This document shows, in pieces, positions 15,148 to 23,280 of a stretch of 30,043 nt of DNA (its first letter is position 1; every line of letters begins with the position of its first letter). A program made the position numbers and the translations under genes. Below the pieces are notes generated by a model. The model worked only from the letters and a program-made list of their open reading frames with translations, did not search any database and was not told the origin of the DNA. Source of the DNA: a virus; IMG/VR virus record IMGVR_UViG_3300032053_005270, positions 1 through 30,043 of that record. One strand, given 5' to 3'.

Positions 15148-17261
15148 CAGAAGTAAAACAATTATCAGTAAATTTTTTAGAAGAGATTTCTAAGTTCATA
15201 TTTACAAGTAAATATGCAAAATATAATTCTCTTTTTTCTCGTAGAGAAACGTGGGGTGAATGTGTTTCTCGTGTAGAAAAAATGCATTTAGATAAATTTA
15301 AAAAGTTATCAAAAGAAGATGTTGATGAAATTAAATGGTCGTTTGAGCAAGTAAAAAATAAAAAAGCGGTCCCATCTATGCGTTCTATGCAATTCGCTGG
15401 GAAAGCTATTCAAGCTCATAATAGTAGAATGTATAATTGTGCAGTACGTCATATAGATAGTGTTAGGTCTTTTTCTGAATCGTTTTATTTACTTTTATGT
15501 GGTTGTGGTGTTGGGTTTGGATTATCCGACCGATTTCTAAATCACCTTCCTAATTTGGTGGACAGTCGTGATAAATCTGGTACAGTAATAACGTATGTTA
15601 TTGATGATGACATTGAAGGCTGGGCAGATTCTATTGAAGCATTATTAAATTGTTATTTTAAAAATACAGCATATACAGGAAGAAAAATTGTATTTGATTA
15701 TAGTAGAATTCGACCAGAGGGTGCGCCATTAAAAACCGGTGGTGGTAAAGCACCCGGTTATAAAGGACTAAAAAGATGTCATCAAAAAATAAAATCTATT
15801 TTCGATTATATTATTGAGGAAAAAAATCAAAATAGACTTAAAACCATTAATGCTTATGATATTTTAATGCATTGCGCTGATGCTGTATTAAGTGGCGGTA
15901 TTCGTCGTTCTGCATGTTCTGTTATTTTTGATAAGAATGATATGGATATGATGAATGCAAAAACTTATTTTGATGTATCCCGCTATACTAAGGGTGGTTT
16001 TGATGATGATATAAAAATTTATTATTCTAAAGTTACTGTTGATGGTAGAAAATATGAAGTAGAACTTAACGGAGATGAGTATAAACAGTTGGAAAAGAAA
16101 AAAATAATTGGATGGACACACATCGAACCTCAAAGAGCAAGAAGTAATAATAGTGTTTTATTATTAAGAGATACTACTATAGAAGAATTTTTTAATATTG
16201 TGGAGAAAACTAAACAGTTTGGTGAACCGGGATTTGTTTGGTCTGATGATATAAAAACATTATATAATCCCTGTTTTGAAATATCTTTCATTCCTGTGAC
16301 TGATGATGGTCAGTGTGGAGTACAGTTTTGTAATTTAACATCGGTTAATGGAGCAAAAGTAAAAACAAAAGATGATTTTTTAAATGCGATTAAAGCAGCA
16401 ACAATAATAGGAACCCTTCAAGCATCTTATACTTCTGATATGAATTATTTATCACATATTTGTAAGAATTTAACAAATGATGAAGCATTGTTAGGAGTTT
16501 CTATAACAGGTATTATGGACTCACCGGATATTTTACTTAATAAAGAAATTTTAAGAGAGGGGGCTAAATATGCAGTGGAAGTTAATAAAATTTGGGCAAA
16601 AAAAATAAATATAAATCCAGCAGCAAGAGTTACATGTATAAAACCAGAAGGAACTTCGAGTATTGTTTTGGAAAGTGCTTCCGGTGCTCATCCACATCAT
16701 GCCCACAGATATTTTCGACGAATACAATGTAATAAACTTGATAATGTTTATCAATATATGAAAAAATATAATCCACATTTATGTGAAGAAAGTGTTTGGA
16801 GTGCAAATAATAAAGATGATGTTATCACATTTCCAATTGAAGTGCCATCACAATCAATTATTAAAGATGATTTATCAGCTCTTAAACATCTGAGTTATAT
16901 TAAACTTATACAAGAAAATTGGGTAAATGTTGGTTCTCATATTGATACGAACAAGAAAAAAATTACTCATAATGTATCATGTACCATTTTGGTAAAAGAT
17001 GATGAATGGAAAGATGTTATAAAATATATTTATGATAACCGAACTCGTTTTTCTGCTGTTGCTTTATTACCGTATGTTGGAGATAAATTGTATAAACAAT
17101 CTCCGATGGAGTCTATTACAACCAATGAAGATGAAATTAAATGGTTAGATATAGTTTCTAAATATAAACCGGTAGATTATAAAAAACTTGATGAATCCGG
17201 CGACAATACAGAATTGATACAAACATCTGCGTGTAGTGGTGGCTTGTGTGAGATAATTTAA
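15144..17261 (+). CDS. Class II (adenosylcobalamin-dependent) ribonucleoside-triphosphate reductase
   Basis: Converts ribonucleotides to deoxyribonucleotides using a cobalamin-generated thiyl radical, feeding phage DNA synthesis without oxygen or an R2 subunit. The length (705) matches the monomeric Lactobacillus-type enzyme. Key residues are visible: C99 (YNCAVRHID), N375-P376-C377-F378-E379 (the active-site N-x-C-x-E loop carrying the thiyl Cys), C396 in CNLTSVNG as the redox partner of C99, and the C-terminal shuttle pair C697/C702 (ACSGGLCEII). PEGTSSIVLESASGAHPHHA is the substrate phosphate-binding loop. No intein or insertion interrupts it. The start overlaps the HNH gene stop. The upstream region is coding, so no cobalamin riboswitch is evident. 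The phage would depend on host cobalamin. Confidence 0.93.
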   Translation: MTEVKQLSVNFLEEISKFIFTSKYAKYNSLFSRRETWGECVSRVEKMHLDKFKKLSKEDVDEIKWSFEQVKNKKAVPSMRSMQFAGKAIQAHNSRMYNCAVRHIDSVRSFSESFYLLLCGCGVGFGLSDRFLNHLPNLVDSRDKSGTVITYVIDDDIEGWADSIEALLNCYFKNTAYTGRKIVFDYSRIRPEGAPLKTGGGKAPGYKGLKRCHQKIKSIFDYIIEEKNQNRLKTINAYDILMHCADAVLSGGIRRSACSVIFDKNDMDMMNAKTYFDVSRYTKGGFDDDIKIYYSKVTVDGRKYEVELNGDEYKQLEKKKIIGWTHIEPQRARSNNSVLLLRDTTIEEFFNIVEKTKQFGEPGFVWSDDIKTLYNPCFEISFIPVTDDGQCGVQFCNLTSVNGAKVKTKDDFLNAIKAATIIGTLQASYTSDMNYLSHICKNLTNDEALLGVSITGIMDSPDILLNKEILREGAKYAVEVNKIWAKKININPAARVTCIKPEGTSSIVLESASGAHPHHAHRYFRRIQCNKLDNVYQYMKKYNPHLCEESVWSANNKDDVITFPIEVPSQSIIKDDLSALKHLSYIKLIQENWVNVGSHIDTNKKKITHNVSCTILVKDDEWKDVIKYIYDNRTRFSAVALLPYVGDKLYKQSPMESITTNEDEIKWLDIVSKYKPVDYKKLDESGDNTELIQTSACSGGLCEII

Positions 17262-17398
17262 TTCTTAGTAGCTGAAGTGAATGTTCTTAATAATTCATTT
17301 TGTCTAAATAATTTTTATATTCACATAATTTACATTTTATACATCCTTATTGATTAAAAATAAATGAATATATAGAATAATTTTTATATTTATATAAT

Positions 17399-17806
17399 AT
17401 GAATAATGTATCAACATTACTTGGAAAATATGGTGAATGGACTTTTCGAATATTATTGATTACGGGTATCACCATTAATCTTTGGCTTACAAGTAAATTT
17501 ATAACTCGTAATGAATATGAGATTAATAATACGCAAATTAAGTCGTCATTAGAAACAGGAACAAAGGATGTAAAATTGGATATTACTACTTTTGTAAGGG
17601 ATAATATTGCGGCTCATTTGACGATTTCAACAGCAATTGCTGATATCAGTATAGCAGTTAAACTTTTAGCGGCCAATCAACTACGACTTGACGATCACGA
17701 AACCCGACTTAGAATCGTAGAACGGAATCAGATTAATGTAATGTCACGACTTGATGCGGTGGAACATAGTATAGACCGTGGTACCATTCCAAAAAATACT
17801 CCATGA
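17399..17806 (+). CDS. Single-pass membrane protein with coiled-coil domain
   Basis: A 135-residue protein. Residues 14-33 (WTFRILLITGITINLWLTSK region) form one transmembrane helix. The remainder is helical with heptad-like leucine/valine spacing (RLDDHETRLRIVERNQINVMSRLDAVEHSI) at 95-128. One N-terminal membrane anchor plus a coiled coil resembles inner-membrane spanins and several other phage membrane proteins, but no partner lipoprotein gene is seen. The gene stands alone between the reductase and a promoter, after a 137-base AT-rich gap with no recognisable signal. Confidence 0.7.
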   Translation: MNNVSTLLGKYGEWTFRILLITGITINLWLTSKFITRNEYEINNTQIKSSLETGTKDVKLDITTFVRDNIAAHLTISTAIADISIAVKLLAANQLRLDDHETRLRIVERNQINVMSRLDAVEHSIDRGTIPKNTP

Positions 17807-17816
17807 AGTTTATATC

Positions 17817-17845
17817 TTGACGGTTTTCAAAAAATAAGTTATATT
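17817..17845 (+). promoter_or_regulatory. Promoter for the Mom-like gene, giving an almost leaderless mRNA
   Basis: TTGACG (17817-17822), a 17-base spacer and TATATT (17840-17845). The ATG follows at 17851, where transcription should start. TATATTTG at 17840-17847 also fits the TAnnTTTG element of Bacteroidota promoters. Confidence 0.6.
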
Positions 17846-17850
17846 TGGTT

Positions 17851-18630
17851 ATGTTTATAGAGGAGTATTTTGATAAATCTAAAGTTATAATTCGTAAAAT
17901 AGACAAATCTACTGCAAAAGAAATGATAATAAAATATCATTATTCGCATACTTTCTCTCTTTGTACTGTAGCATATGGAGTTTTTTATATTACGGATAAT
18001 ATTGACTTATTTTTTGGAGGAAATGAAGAAAAATTGATCGGTGCCGTTATATATGGCGGCCCGGTAGGGCGAGGAACAGCATTATCAATATCACCATTGG
18101 TGAAAATAGATGAAGTTATAGAACTTGTTCGTTTATTTATTTTTGATGGTTTTGGTCGAAATATAGAAAGTTTTTGTATTTCAAAATCACTATACCTTCT
18201 TAGACGGGATTTTCCTAAAATAAAGGTGGTAATTAGTTACTCAGATACAGAACAAAATCATAATGGTGGTATTTATCAAGCATCAAATTTTTTATTTACA
18301 GGGTTGAATTCAGATATAAATCTTATGCCCAATTTTTCGATAAGTCTCATATGTTTTCCATATAAATGGATACATAGTAGAACTGTATTTTCTCGATATG
18401 GCTCCCATAATATCACCCATTTAAAGAAGAAAATTGGTCACACTTTTTGGAGGAAAAAAGAAGCTGGTAAATTAAGATATATTTATATTATTTCAGATAA
18501 AAAAACAAAAAAAGAAATAATGAAAACACTGAAAATGAAAATTTTACCATATCCAAAAAGTACTTTGTTTGTAGAAGATATCGAAGAAATCGAGGTCAAT
18601 TCACCTATAGAAAATCGATTTTTTGGATAG
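17851..18630 (+). CDS. mom-like: Mom-like DNA adenine modification protein
   Basis: Phage Mu Mom converts adenines of phage DNA to a bulky acetamido form that blocks many restriction enzymes. Visible family signatures are IIKYHYSHTF (26-35), LIGAVIYGGPVGRG (62-75), ELVRLFIFDGFGRN (91-104), SKSLYLLRRDFP (111-122) and VVISYSDTEQNHNGGIYQASNF (127-148), the GNAT-like core of the Mom family. The basic C-terminus (HLKKKIGHTFWRKKEAGKLRY) suits DNA binding. The start chosen is ATG 17851; a TTG two codons upstream lies in the -10 box. It has its own promoter, as expected of a tightly controlled, potentially toxic enzyme. The family assignment is strong; the exact modification and target sequence are unknown. 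Confidence 0.8.
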   Translation: MFIEEYFDKSKVIIRKIDKSTAKEMIIKYHYSHTFSLCTVAYGVFYITDNIDLFFGGNEEKLIGAVIYGGPVGRGTALSISPLVKIDEVIELVRLFIFDGFGRNIESFCISKSLYLLRRDFPKIKVVISYSDTEQNHNGGIYQASNFLFTGLNSDINLMPNFSISLICFPYKWIHSRTVFSRYGSHNITHLKKKIGHTFWRKKEAGKLRYIYIISDKKTKKEIMKTLKMKILPYPKSTLFVEDIEEIEVNSPIENRFFG

Positions 18631-18672
18631 ATGATACATATTTATAAATGATACAGTATTTATAGAAATAAA

Positions 18673-19893
18673 GTGTTTAAATTAATTGATGCATCATATA
18701 TGAAATATATTAAAGAGGCCGTTGGTGGACCGTGGGAAAAGTTTTATCATAATGATAGTGGTATTATCATAGATAGAGAAACTTTAAAAGGATTTAGAGT
18801 TGTATCGATATTATCAAGTGCTTTAACTTTTAGTGAAGCTATGAATATTTTAAAACAACAGCCTTGGTTCGATGTTGTAGTTCAAATAGTTGATCCAAAA
18901 ACAGGAAAAACGGTAAAAGGTCCAAAATATGATACTACAGAACAAGAAGTTAAAGGTAATACAATAGAAAATGTTTTAAAAGGTATAAAACAACAGCCAC
19001 CACATGAACCAATGCAGGTTGAACCCAGAGATAGATTTCAGGAGAATAAAAATATGAAAATTACAAGAGAAAAATTTCAATCACTTATAAAAGAATGTCT
19101 TTTAGAATTAAAAGAAAAAAGTCCAAGAGAACGGTTGAAAGAATCTCTTAGACCTATGGTAGATAAAATTTTAAAAGAAATTGCAAATGTTAAAACTCCT
19201 GAACCAGATAAAGAAGAAAAAGAAAAGGTTCGTAAAGGATATAATAAACAATTTATTCATCAAAAAGATGGAAGTAAAGAAAGATTAGACATTACTAATG
19301 ATGAAAAGGCTGAAGAACTAGATAAAATTGTAAAAGATATTGATAAAAGTTGGAATGTATATTGGGATGATCGTGGAGATTTAGTTGTTGATGCTAAAAA
19401 TCTTTTAAGAGTCAGAATCACTCCTAAATTTGAAAACAATTTTGATATTGATGCAATGGTTAAGTTGGTAGATAGAGTTCGTGCAATTGCTTTAACGTGG
19501 GAACAAGTAAAAGAGTTTGTAAAAGCAAACTTTAAGGATTTAAAAAATAAAACTAATACTGATCATTTAAAAGAAAAGTCTTTGGCAAATAAAGTTGATC
19601 AGGATAAAAATATTAAAGCAGCAGGTCCAAAAAATGATATTATAAAGAATCGTCTTGAAGATCCAGATAATACAAAATTGAAGACCACTCATAAAAAAGA
19701 TATGGATTATAAGAAAGATGATGTGGAAAAAGAAGAAGATCAACCAGATCAACCAATGAAAGATGTTGGAGAGATTAAGAATAAAAATAAAAATATTGAT
19801 AAAACGTCTAAGGTTAAGGCACCAAAACACGAAGATAATAAAACTCTTCGACTGTCTGATAAGAAAACCCCAAGATTAAGATCTAGAAAATAA
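18673..19893 (+). CDS. Unknown charged protein with a duplicated domain; possible virion or scaffold protein
   Basis: The long frame (406 residues) begins at GTG 18673; ATG 18700 is an alternative. Two similar segments are visible: WEKFYHNDSGIIID (21-34) and WNVYWDDRGDLVVD (227-240), each followed by an Arg-Val strand and a helix, suggesting a duplicated small alpha/beta domain. Between them is MKITREKFQSLIKECLLELKE (128-148), a motif seen at the N-terminus of many phage proteins. That Met has its own strong ribosome binding site, so a shorter 279-residue product is likely too. Residues 300-406 are low complexity and very rich in Lys and Asp, as in prohead core proteins. No function is assigned. 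Confidence 0.65.
   Translation: MFKLIDASYMKYIKEAVGGPWEKFYHNDSGIIIDRETLKGFRVVSILSSALTFSEAMNILKQQPWFDVVVQIVDPKTGKTVKGPKYDTTEQEVKGNTIENVLKGIKQQPPHEPMQVEPRDRFQENKNMKITREKFQSLIKECLLELKEKSPRERLKESLRPMVDKILKEIANVKTPEPDKEEKEKVRKGYNKQFIHQKDGSKERLDITNDEKAEELDKIVKDIDKSWNVYWDDRGDLVVDAKNLLRVRITPKFENNFDIDAMVKLVDRVRAIALTWEQVKEFVKANFKDLKNKTNTDHLKEKSLANKVDQDKNIKAAGPKNDIIKNRLEDPDNTKLKTTHKKDMDYKKDDVEKEEDQPDQPMKDVGEIKNKNKNIDKTSKVKAPKHEDNKTLRLSDKKTPRLRSRK
19040..19056 (+). promoter_or_regulatory. Strong internal ribosome binding site and ATG
   Basis: AGGAGA at 19040-19045 sits 8 bases before ATG 19054, in frame within the gene at 18673-19893. It is among the best Shine-Dalgarno sequences in the window, whereas the upstream GTG has none. 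Confidence 0.6.
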
Positions 19894-19894
19894 T

Positions 19895-20167
19895 ATGGAA
19901 AAATCTGGATTGAAAAAAATTATTATTGAGGCAATTCTTGAAAAATTAAATGAAGATGATTCTCACGATTATAAATTGGGGGTAAATATGGCCGGTGTTC
20001 ATAGAACAAAAGGAAGAAAATTTAGTAAAGAAGAGTTGAGTCAATTTTCTCCTGCTTTTATTAAGGGATATAAATATGTTATGGGAGATAGTTTATATAA
20101 TAAAATAAATGATTTTGCCGCTGACTTTTTTTCAAAACTTGGTTCCAGTAGAGCGAAAGAACTTTGA
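19895..20167 (+). CDS. Small unknown protein linked to the upstream charged protein
   Basis: A 90-residue protein starting 1 base after the upstream stop. The N-terminal helix MEKSGLKKIIIEAILEKLNE resembles the MKITREKFQSLIKECLLELK segment of its neighbour, suggesting both share a recruitment helix. The rest includes GVHRTKGRKFSKEELSQFSPAFIKGYKYVMG and ends SSRAKEL. No known family is recognised. A terminator follows 22 bases after the stop, so it ends this operon. Confidence 0.65.
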   Translation: MEKSGLKKIIIEAILEKLNEDDSHDYKLGVNMAGVHRTKGRKFSKEELSQFSPAFIKGYKYVMGDSLYNKINDFAADFFSKLGSSRAKEL

Positions 20168-20189
20168 TTTATATTATTAACCAAAGTCA

Positions 20190-20216
20190 CCCTTCGAAAA
20201 ATATCGAGGGGTTTTT
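20190..20216 (+). terminator. Rho-independent terminator
   Basis: An 8-bp stem CCCTTCGA/TCGAGGGG (one G-T pair) with a 6-base loop AAAATA is followed by TTTTTC and a further T run. It is the clearest intrinsic terminator in the window. Confidence 0.85.
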
Positions 20217-20226
20217 CATTTTTTGC

Positions 20227-20255
20227 TTGACTATTATAAAAGAAGATGTTATATT
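20227..20255 (+). promoter_or_regulatory. Promoter for the isolated gene at 20353
   Basis: TTGACT (20227-20232), an exact 17-base spacer and TATATT (20250-20255), placed 10 bases after the terminator. Confidence 0.7.
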
Positions 20256-20263
20256 ATCTCCAT

Positions 20264-20311
20264 AATCAAAGTTGTGAACAAAGAAAGATTCGAGTAATAT
20301 CAACTATGATT
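20264..20311 (+). promoter_or_regulatory. 5' leader stem-loop
   Basis: AATCAAAGTTG (20264-20274) can pair with CAACTATGATT (20301-20311) with a single mismatch around a 26-base loop. It begins right after the predicted transcription start and ends 41 bases before the ATG. It may stabilise or regulate the message. Confidence 0.4.
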
Positions 20312-20352
20312 CTTCAAAAAAACAATTAGTTCTCAAAGGAGAGACATAAATT

Positions 20353-20754
20353 ATGAATGACAAAAAAACTGAAAGAAAAAATAAAACCAATCAAGTAGTT
20401 TCGTGGCCTGCTCATGACGAGTATTTCACGATTGAAACTTTGAAACAGAAAAATGCACATATGTTGACTTCTTCTGGATCAGATATTACATTAAGAGTTC
20501 GTCTATCTGACGCTATTACCAATAAAAAGACTGTTGTTGCTATAGGTACTAAAAATCTTGGCAAAGGGCGTCCCAGATTGGTATTCGTTATGACTCCCGT
20601 AAATCAAATTGCTTTAAATAAAGCAAAGGCTGACGATATTATGTTAGTAGATGAAAGTAAAATTGTACAAATTGTGGAAGTTACTCCAATAGTTGAACCA
20701 GTTGGAGTTATTCCTATAAAAACTCATGATAATGTTAATAACGTTATGGTGTAA
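20353..20754 (+). CDS. Unknown protein in its own strongly marked transcription unit
   Basis: A 133-residue protein with a strong ribosome binding site (AAAGGAGAG, 9 bases before the ATG), its own promoter, a structured leader and a hairpin after the stop. The signals point to high or specially timed expression. The N-terminal 15 residues are basic and polar, followed by EYFTIETLKQKNAHMLTSSG, which looks like the helix and turn of a small DNA-binding protein, then VRLSDAITNKKTVVAIGTKN and RPRLVFVMTP beta strands. A valine-rich C-terminus (IVQIVEVTPIVEPVGVIPI) follows. Codon use is less A/T-biased than in its neighbours. I do not recognise the family; an early regulator or an abundant accessory protein are both possible. 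Confidence 0.75.
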   Translation: MNDKKTERKNKTNQVVSWPAHDEYFTIETLKQKNAHMLTSSGSDITLRVRLSDAITNKKTVVAIGTKNLGKGRPRLVFVMTPVNQIALNKAKADDIMLVDESKIVQIVEVTPIVEPVGVIPIKTHDNVNNVMV

Positions 20755-20763
20755 ATAAGAAAT

Positions 20764-20818
20764 TTGAGATTCCGTGTATATGGAAAATAAGTGAAATTCC
20801 ATATATACGGATTCTTAA
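20764..20818. terminator. Long hairpin between convergent genes
   Basis: The arms 20768-20785 and 20797-20814 form an 18-position stem with one mismatch and one G-T pair around an 11-base loop; AT pairs extend it outward. It separates the plus-strand gene ending at 20754 from the minus-strand gene ending at 20815. The T runs are poor on both sides, so it may act as an mRNA 3' end stabiliser as well as a terminator. Confidence 0.6.
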
Positions 20819-21078
20819 GTGGTTGTATTATTTACTCTTGTTTTCATAGGGTTTTTCTTAAATGATAATTTTGCTTTATCTGTGATATCTCTATCATAAT
20901 AGAATATGAAAATTCCTGGTATATGTTTTTTTAATGATGTTATGGCGGCATCTATTTTATTTAAACTTCCATATTGTATAGGCATATCCATTTCATCGTC
21001 ATATAATGCATATAAAACTGTTGATAGTTTAAATAAATGGTAATTTTTTTGATTTTTATCTATTGATTTTAGTGTCAT
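20815..21078 (-). CDS. Small unknown protein on the minus strand
   Basis: An 87-residue protein using ATG at 21076-21078; an alternative start lies 11 codons upstream but would overlap the divergent gene. The sequence has a plausible folded composition: NYHLFKLSTVLYALYDDEMDMP, then KIDAAITSLKKHIPGIFIFYYDRD and a basic C-terminus. It runs convergently toward the long hairpin and divergently from the DruA-like gene, so it forms its own short unit among plus-strand genes. No known motif is seen. Confidence 0.55.
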   Translation of the reverse strand: MTLKSIDKNQKNYHLFKLSTVLYALYDDEMDMPIQYGSLNKIDAAITSLKKHIPGIFIFYYDRDITDKAKLSFKKNPMKTRVNNTTT

Positions 21079-21089
21079 ATAACATAAAT

Positions 21090-22298
21090 ATGGATAACTT
21101 ATCACAAACATTTTTTGATGTTTCTTCTGAATTTGATGAAGCCGCTGAAAAAAAGGTTTTAATTGAAAATATGAATTATTTAAAAAGTTTAGATGTACGT
21201 CTTTTAACTTTTAGAAAAAAATGGGATGAAATTCAAAGTTTGGAAGATGCTTTTATAAATAACTCTGGTACTATAAAGGCTAAAATTTGGTATCCGACTG
21301 ACATAAATAATGAATTTTCTACAATAGAAGAAATACAAAATCTTAATCCCCATATAAAAATAGTATCTACTCCTCAAGATGAAGAGGATTGGTTACAACT
21401 TCGAACATTTTGTCATTCTGCTGAATACGAACAAACTCCTGGACGATATGTTAAAATTCTTGTTTTTCATGAAGATAGAATATTAGGATTTTGTGCTATT
21501 GCTAGTGATATTCCATCATTGAAGCGTCGGGATGAATGGATCGGTTGGAATAAAGATGTAAGAATGGCCAGAAATGGAGAAGGAACATTATTAAATTCTG
21601 CAGTAGGAACCACGATTGCTCCAACTCAACCACTAGGATATAATTTTATAGGTGGCAAATTAATTTCTGCAATGTTGACAACTAGTGTAGTCAGAGATTG
21701 TTGGTTTAATAGATACAATAATGTATTATCAGGCATAACCACAACTAGTCTTTATGAGAGCGAGAAGAAAAACCAAGGTTCTCAGTATGATGGTATGGAG
21801 TGGTGTTGGAAAAAATGTGGTGTATCGGCTGGAAAAGTTCCAATTAAACCAGATGAATATATTTATAAAAAGTGGCATGATTGGATTAAAGATAATAGAT
21901 ATGAAGAGTATATTAAAATGATGACTCAAAAAGAAGGAGTTTCGGGCCCTGTTACTAGTTCTAAAATGAGAGTTTTAAATATGATTTTTAATTCTGTAGG
22001 AATTAGAACTCAAGATTATAATCACGGATTTCAAAGAGGAATTTTTTATTCATCTTTCCATAAAAATACTAAAGAATTTTTATGTGGAAAAATAAAAGAA
22101 TCAGATTTAATATTAAAAGATAGATTTAAAAAAGATATAGATGGAATATTAGAATGGTGGAAATCTCGTGCCATTAATAGATATAAAAAACTTAAATTGG
22201 AAGGAAGATTAAAACCTAATAAGTTATTCTATAATAAAATGTATGGTATGTCTTATGAAGATGCTAAAAAAGAGTATTTTCAGGATATAGGAAGATAA
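21090..22298 (+). CDS. DruA-like (DUF4338) protein 1
   Basis: A 402-residue protein. Residues 121-200 show the DUF4338 hallmark: a short beta strand pair ILGFCAIASDI, then LKRRDEWIGWNKDVRM (144-159) and GYNFIGGKLISAMLTTSVVRDCW. Later KKCGVSAG corresponds to the loop before the family C-terminus. DruA is a component of the bacterial Druantia anti-phage system, and DUF4338 proteins also occur in phages, where their biochemical activity is not established to my knowledge. The start chosen is ATG 21090; an earlier in-frame start overlaps the divergent gene. A second, shorter family member lies at 23707. A role in DNA modification or counter-defence is inference only. Confidence 0.65.
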   Translation: MDNLSQTFFDVSSEFDEAAEKKVLIENMNYLKSLDVRLLTFRKKWDEIQSLEDAFINNSGTIKAKIWYPTDINNEFSTIEEIQNLNPHIKIVSTPQDEEDWLQLRTFCHSAEYEQTPGRYVKILVFHEDRILGFCAIASDIPSLKRRDEWIGWNKDVRMARNGEGTLLNSAVGTTIAPTQPLGYNFIGGKLISAMLTTSVVRDCWFNRYNNVLSGITTTSLYESEKKNQGSQYDGMEWCWKKCGVSAGKVPIKPDEYIYKKWHDWIKDNRYEEYIKMMTQKEGVSGPVTSSKMRVLNMIFNSVGIRTQDYNHGFQRGIFYSSFHKNTKEFLCGKIKESDLILKDRFKKDIDGILEWWKSRAINRYKKLKLEGRLKPNKLFYNKMYGMSYEDAKKEYFQDIGR

Positions 22299-22340
22299 AT
22301 ATTTTATATATAAACGAAATAAACTAAAACATATAACACA

Positions 22341-22529
22341 ATGGGTAAAACATATAAATATAATGAAAGATGGAAGAAAGATCAACGAGATAAAAATTTT
22401 CAAAAGAGTAAAAAATATAAAAACTCTCAATATGAAAAATATAAACCCACTGATGTCTCTCAAGTAGAACCTTTAATTGATGACGATGATGCTCATTGTT
22501 CATCTTTTGAAAAAAACGAAGATTATTGA
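22341..22529 (+). CDS. Small basic protein
   Basis: A 62-residue protein with a basic, Tyr/Lys-rich N-terminal two thirds (MGKTYKYNERWKKDQRDKN) and an acidic tail (LIDDDDAHCSSFEKNEDY). Similar tiny MGKTY-type proteins occur in large phages without known function. Its stop lies 2 bases before the next ATG. Confidence 0.55.
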   Translation: MGKTYKYNERWKKDQRDKNFQKSKKYKNSQYEKYKPTDVSQVEPLIDDDDAHCSSFEKNEDY

Positions 22530-22531
22530 TA

Positions 22532-22804
22532 ATGATTTTTATTATAAGTTTTAATATATTACTTTTTTCTATTTGGAATTGGTGGTTACATCTATCTCAT
22601 AATATACTTAAAAAAGAGTGTGCAGATATAAGACAAAAAATAAATCTAAATAATCGTGATATAAATACTTTACATTTTAATCAAAAAGTATTACAATCTA
22701 CTGTTAGAGAATTACATAAAGAATTAAAAATTTATGGCGAAATTAAAAGATCTAGAGTTAAAAGACTCGTCGGAGAAAAAGAAGAAGAGAAAAAAGAAAT
22801 ATAG
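22532..22804 (+). CDS. Small membrane-anchored coiled-coil protein
   Basis: A 90-residue protein from ATG 22532; a TTG two codons earlier is rejected. Residues 1-18 form a strongly hydrophobic helix (MIFIISFNILLFSIWNWW), and the rest is a charged helix with coiled-coil spacing (DIRQKINLNNRDINTLHFNQKVLQ), ending in a Lys/Glu-rich tail. It overlaps the next gene by 71 bases in another frame, an unusually long overlap. The tail is very basic because both frames read the same A/G-rich DNA. It could be a spanin-like or other membrane protein. Confidence 0.55.
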   Translation: MIFIISFNILLFSIWNWWLHLSHNILKKECADIRQKINLNNRDINTLHFNQKVLQSTVRELHKELKIYGEIKRSRVKRLVGEKEEEKKEI

Positions 22805-23264
22805 TTCTCAAAATTTAGGTTTATTTGATCACGTAAATCAAATTACAAAATTTAGAGATCCAGATTATTTTGATAATTTAACTGATGGAGATAAAAAGTC
22901 ATTTGATCATTTTATAATCCTAAAAGCATTAAGTATGAATCCAGCATTACTGGATCGAGTTAAAGTATTATATCAATATTTTGATATAATTTCTCCTAAA
23001 ATCTTTTATAAATTATTGATTTCTTATATTCCCGCAGATTCAACATATTATCCGTGGATAAAATCTAAAAAACGATATAAAGAAGAGTTAATAAAAATGG
23101 TATCTAAAAGATTTGAAGTATCTAATAAAGATGCTAAAGAATATATTTTTCTTTTATCTTTAACAGAAGAAGGTATTAAATCTTTAGTTTATATTTGTCA
23201 AGAATTTGGCAAATCTGAAAAAGAAATAGAAGAATTACTATCTAATAACAATGATAACGAATAA
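22734..23264 (+). CDS. Probable clamp-loader small subunit (gp62-like)
   Basis: T4 gp62 works with gp44 to load the sliding clamp for the replicative polymerase. At 176 residues the size fits gp62 (187). The pattern FIILKALSMNPALLDRVKVL (60-79), KIFYKLLISYIP (89-100), YYPWIK (105-110) and LIKMVSKRFEVSNKDAKEYIFLL (119-141) follows the gp62 layout as I recall it: an ALS-x-x-P helix, then a YLM-AVP region, then a LLAKRYQVN-DA-Y helix. This is recognition from motif order, not an alignment. The gp44 and clamp genes are not in this window. It overlaps the membrane-protein gene upstream and ends 16 bases before the next start. Confidence 0.62.
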   Translation: MAKLKDLELKDSSEKKKKRKKKYSSQNLGLFDHVNQITKFRDPDYFDNLTDGDKKSFDHFIILKALSMNPALLDRVKVLYQYFDIISPKIFYKLLISYIPADSTYYPWIKSKKRYKEELIKMVSKRFEVSNKDAKEYIFLLSLTEEGIKSLVYICQEFGKSEKEIEELLSNNNDNE

Positions 23265-23280
23265 TAAAGGTTTGAAAAAT

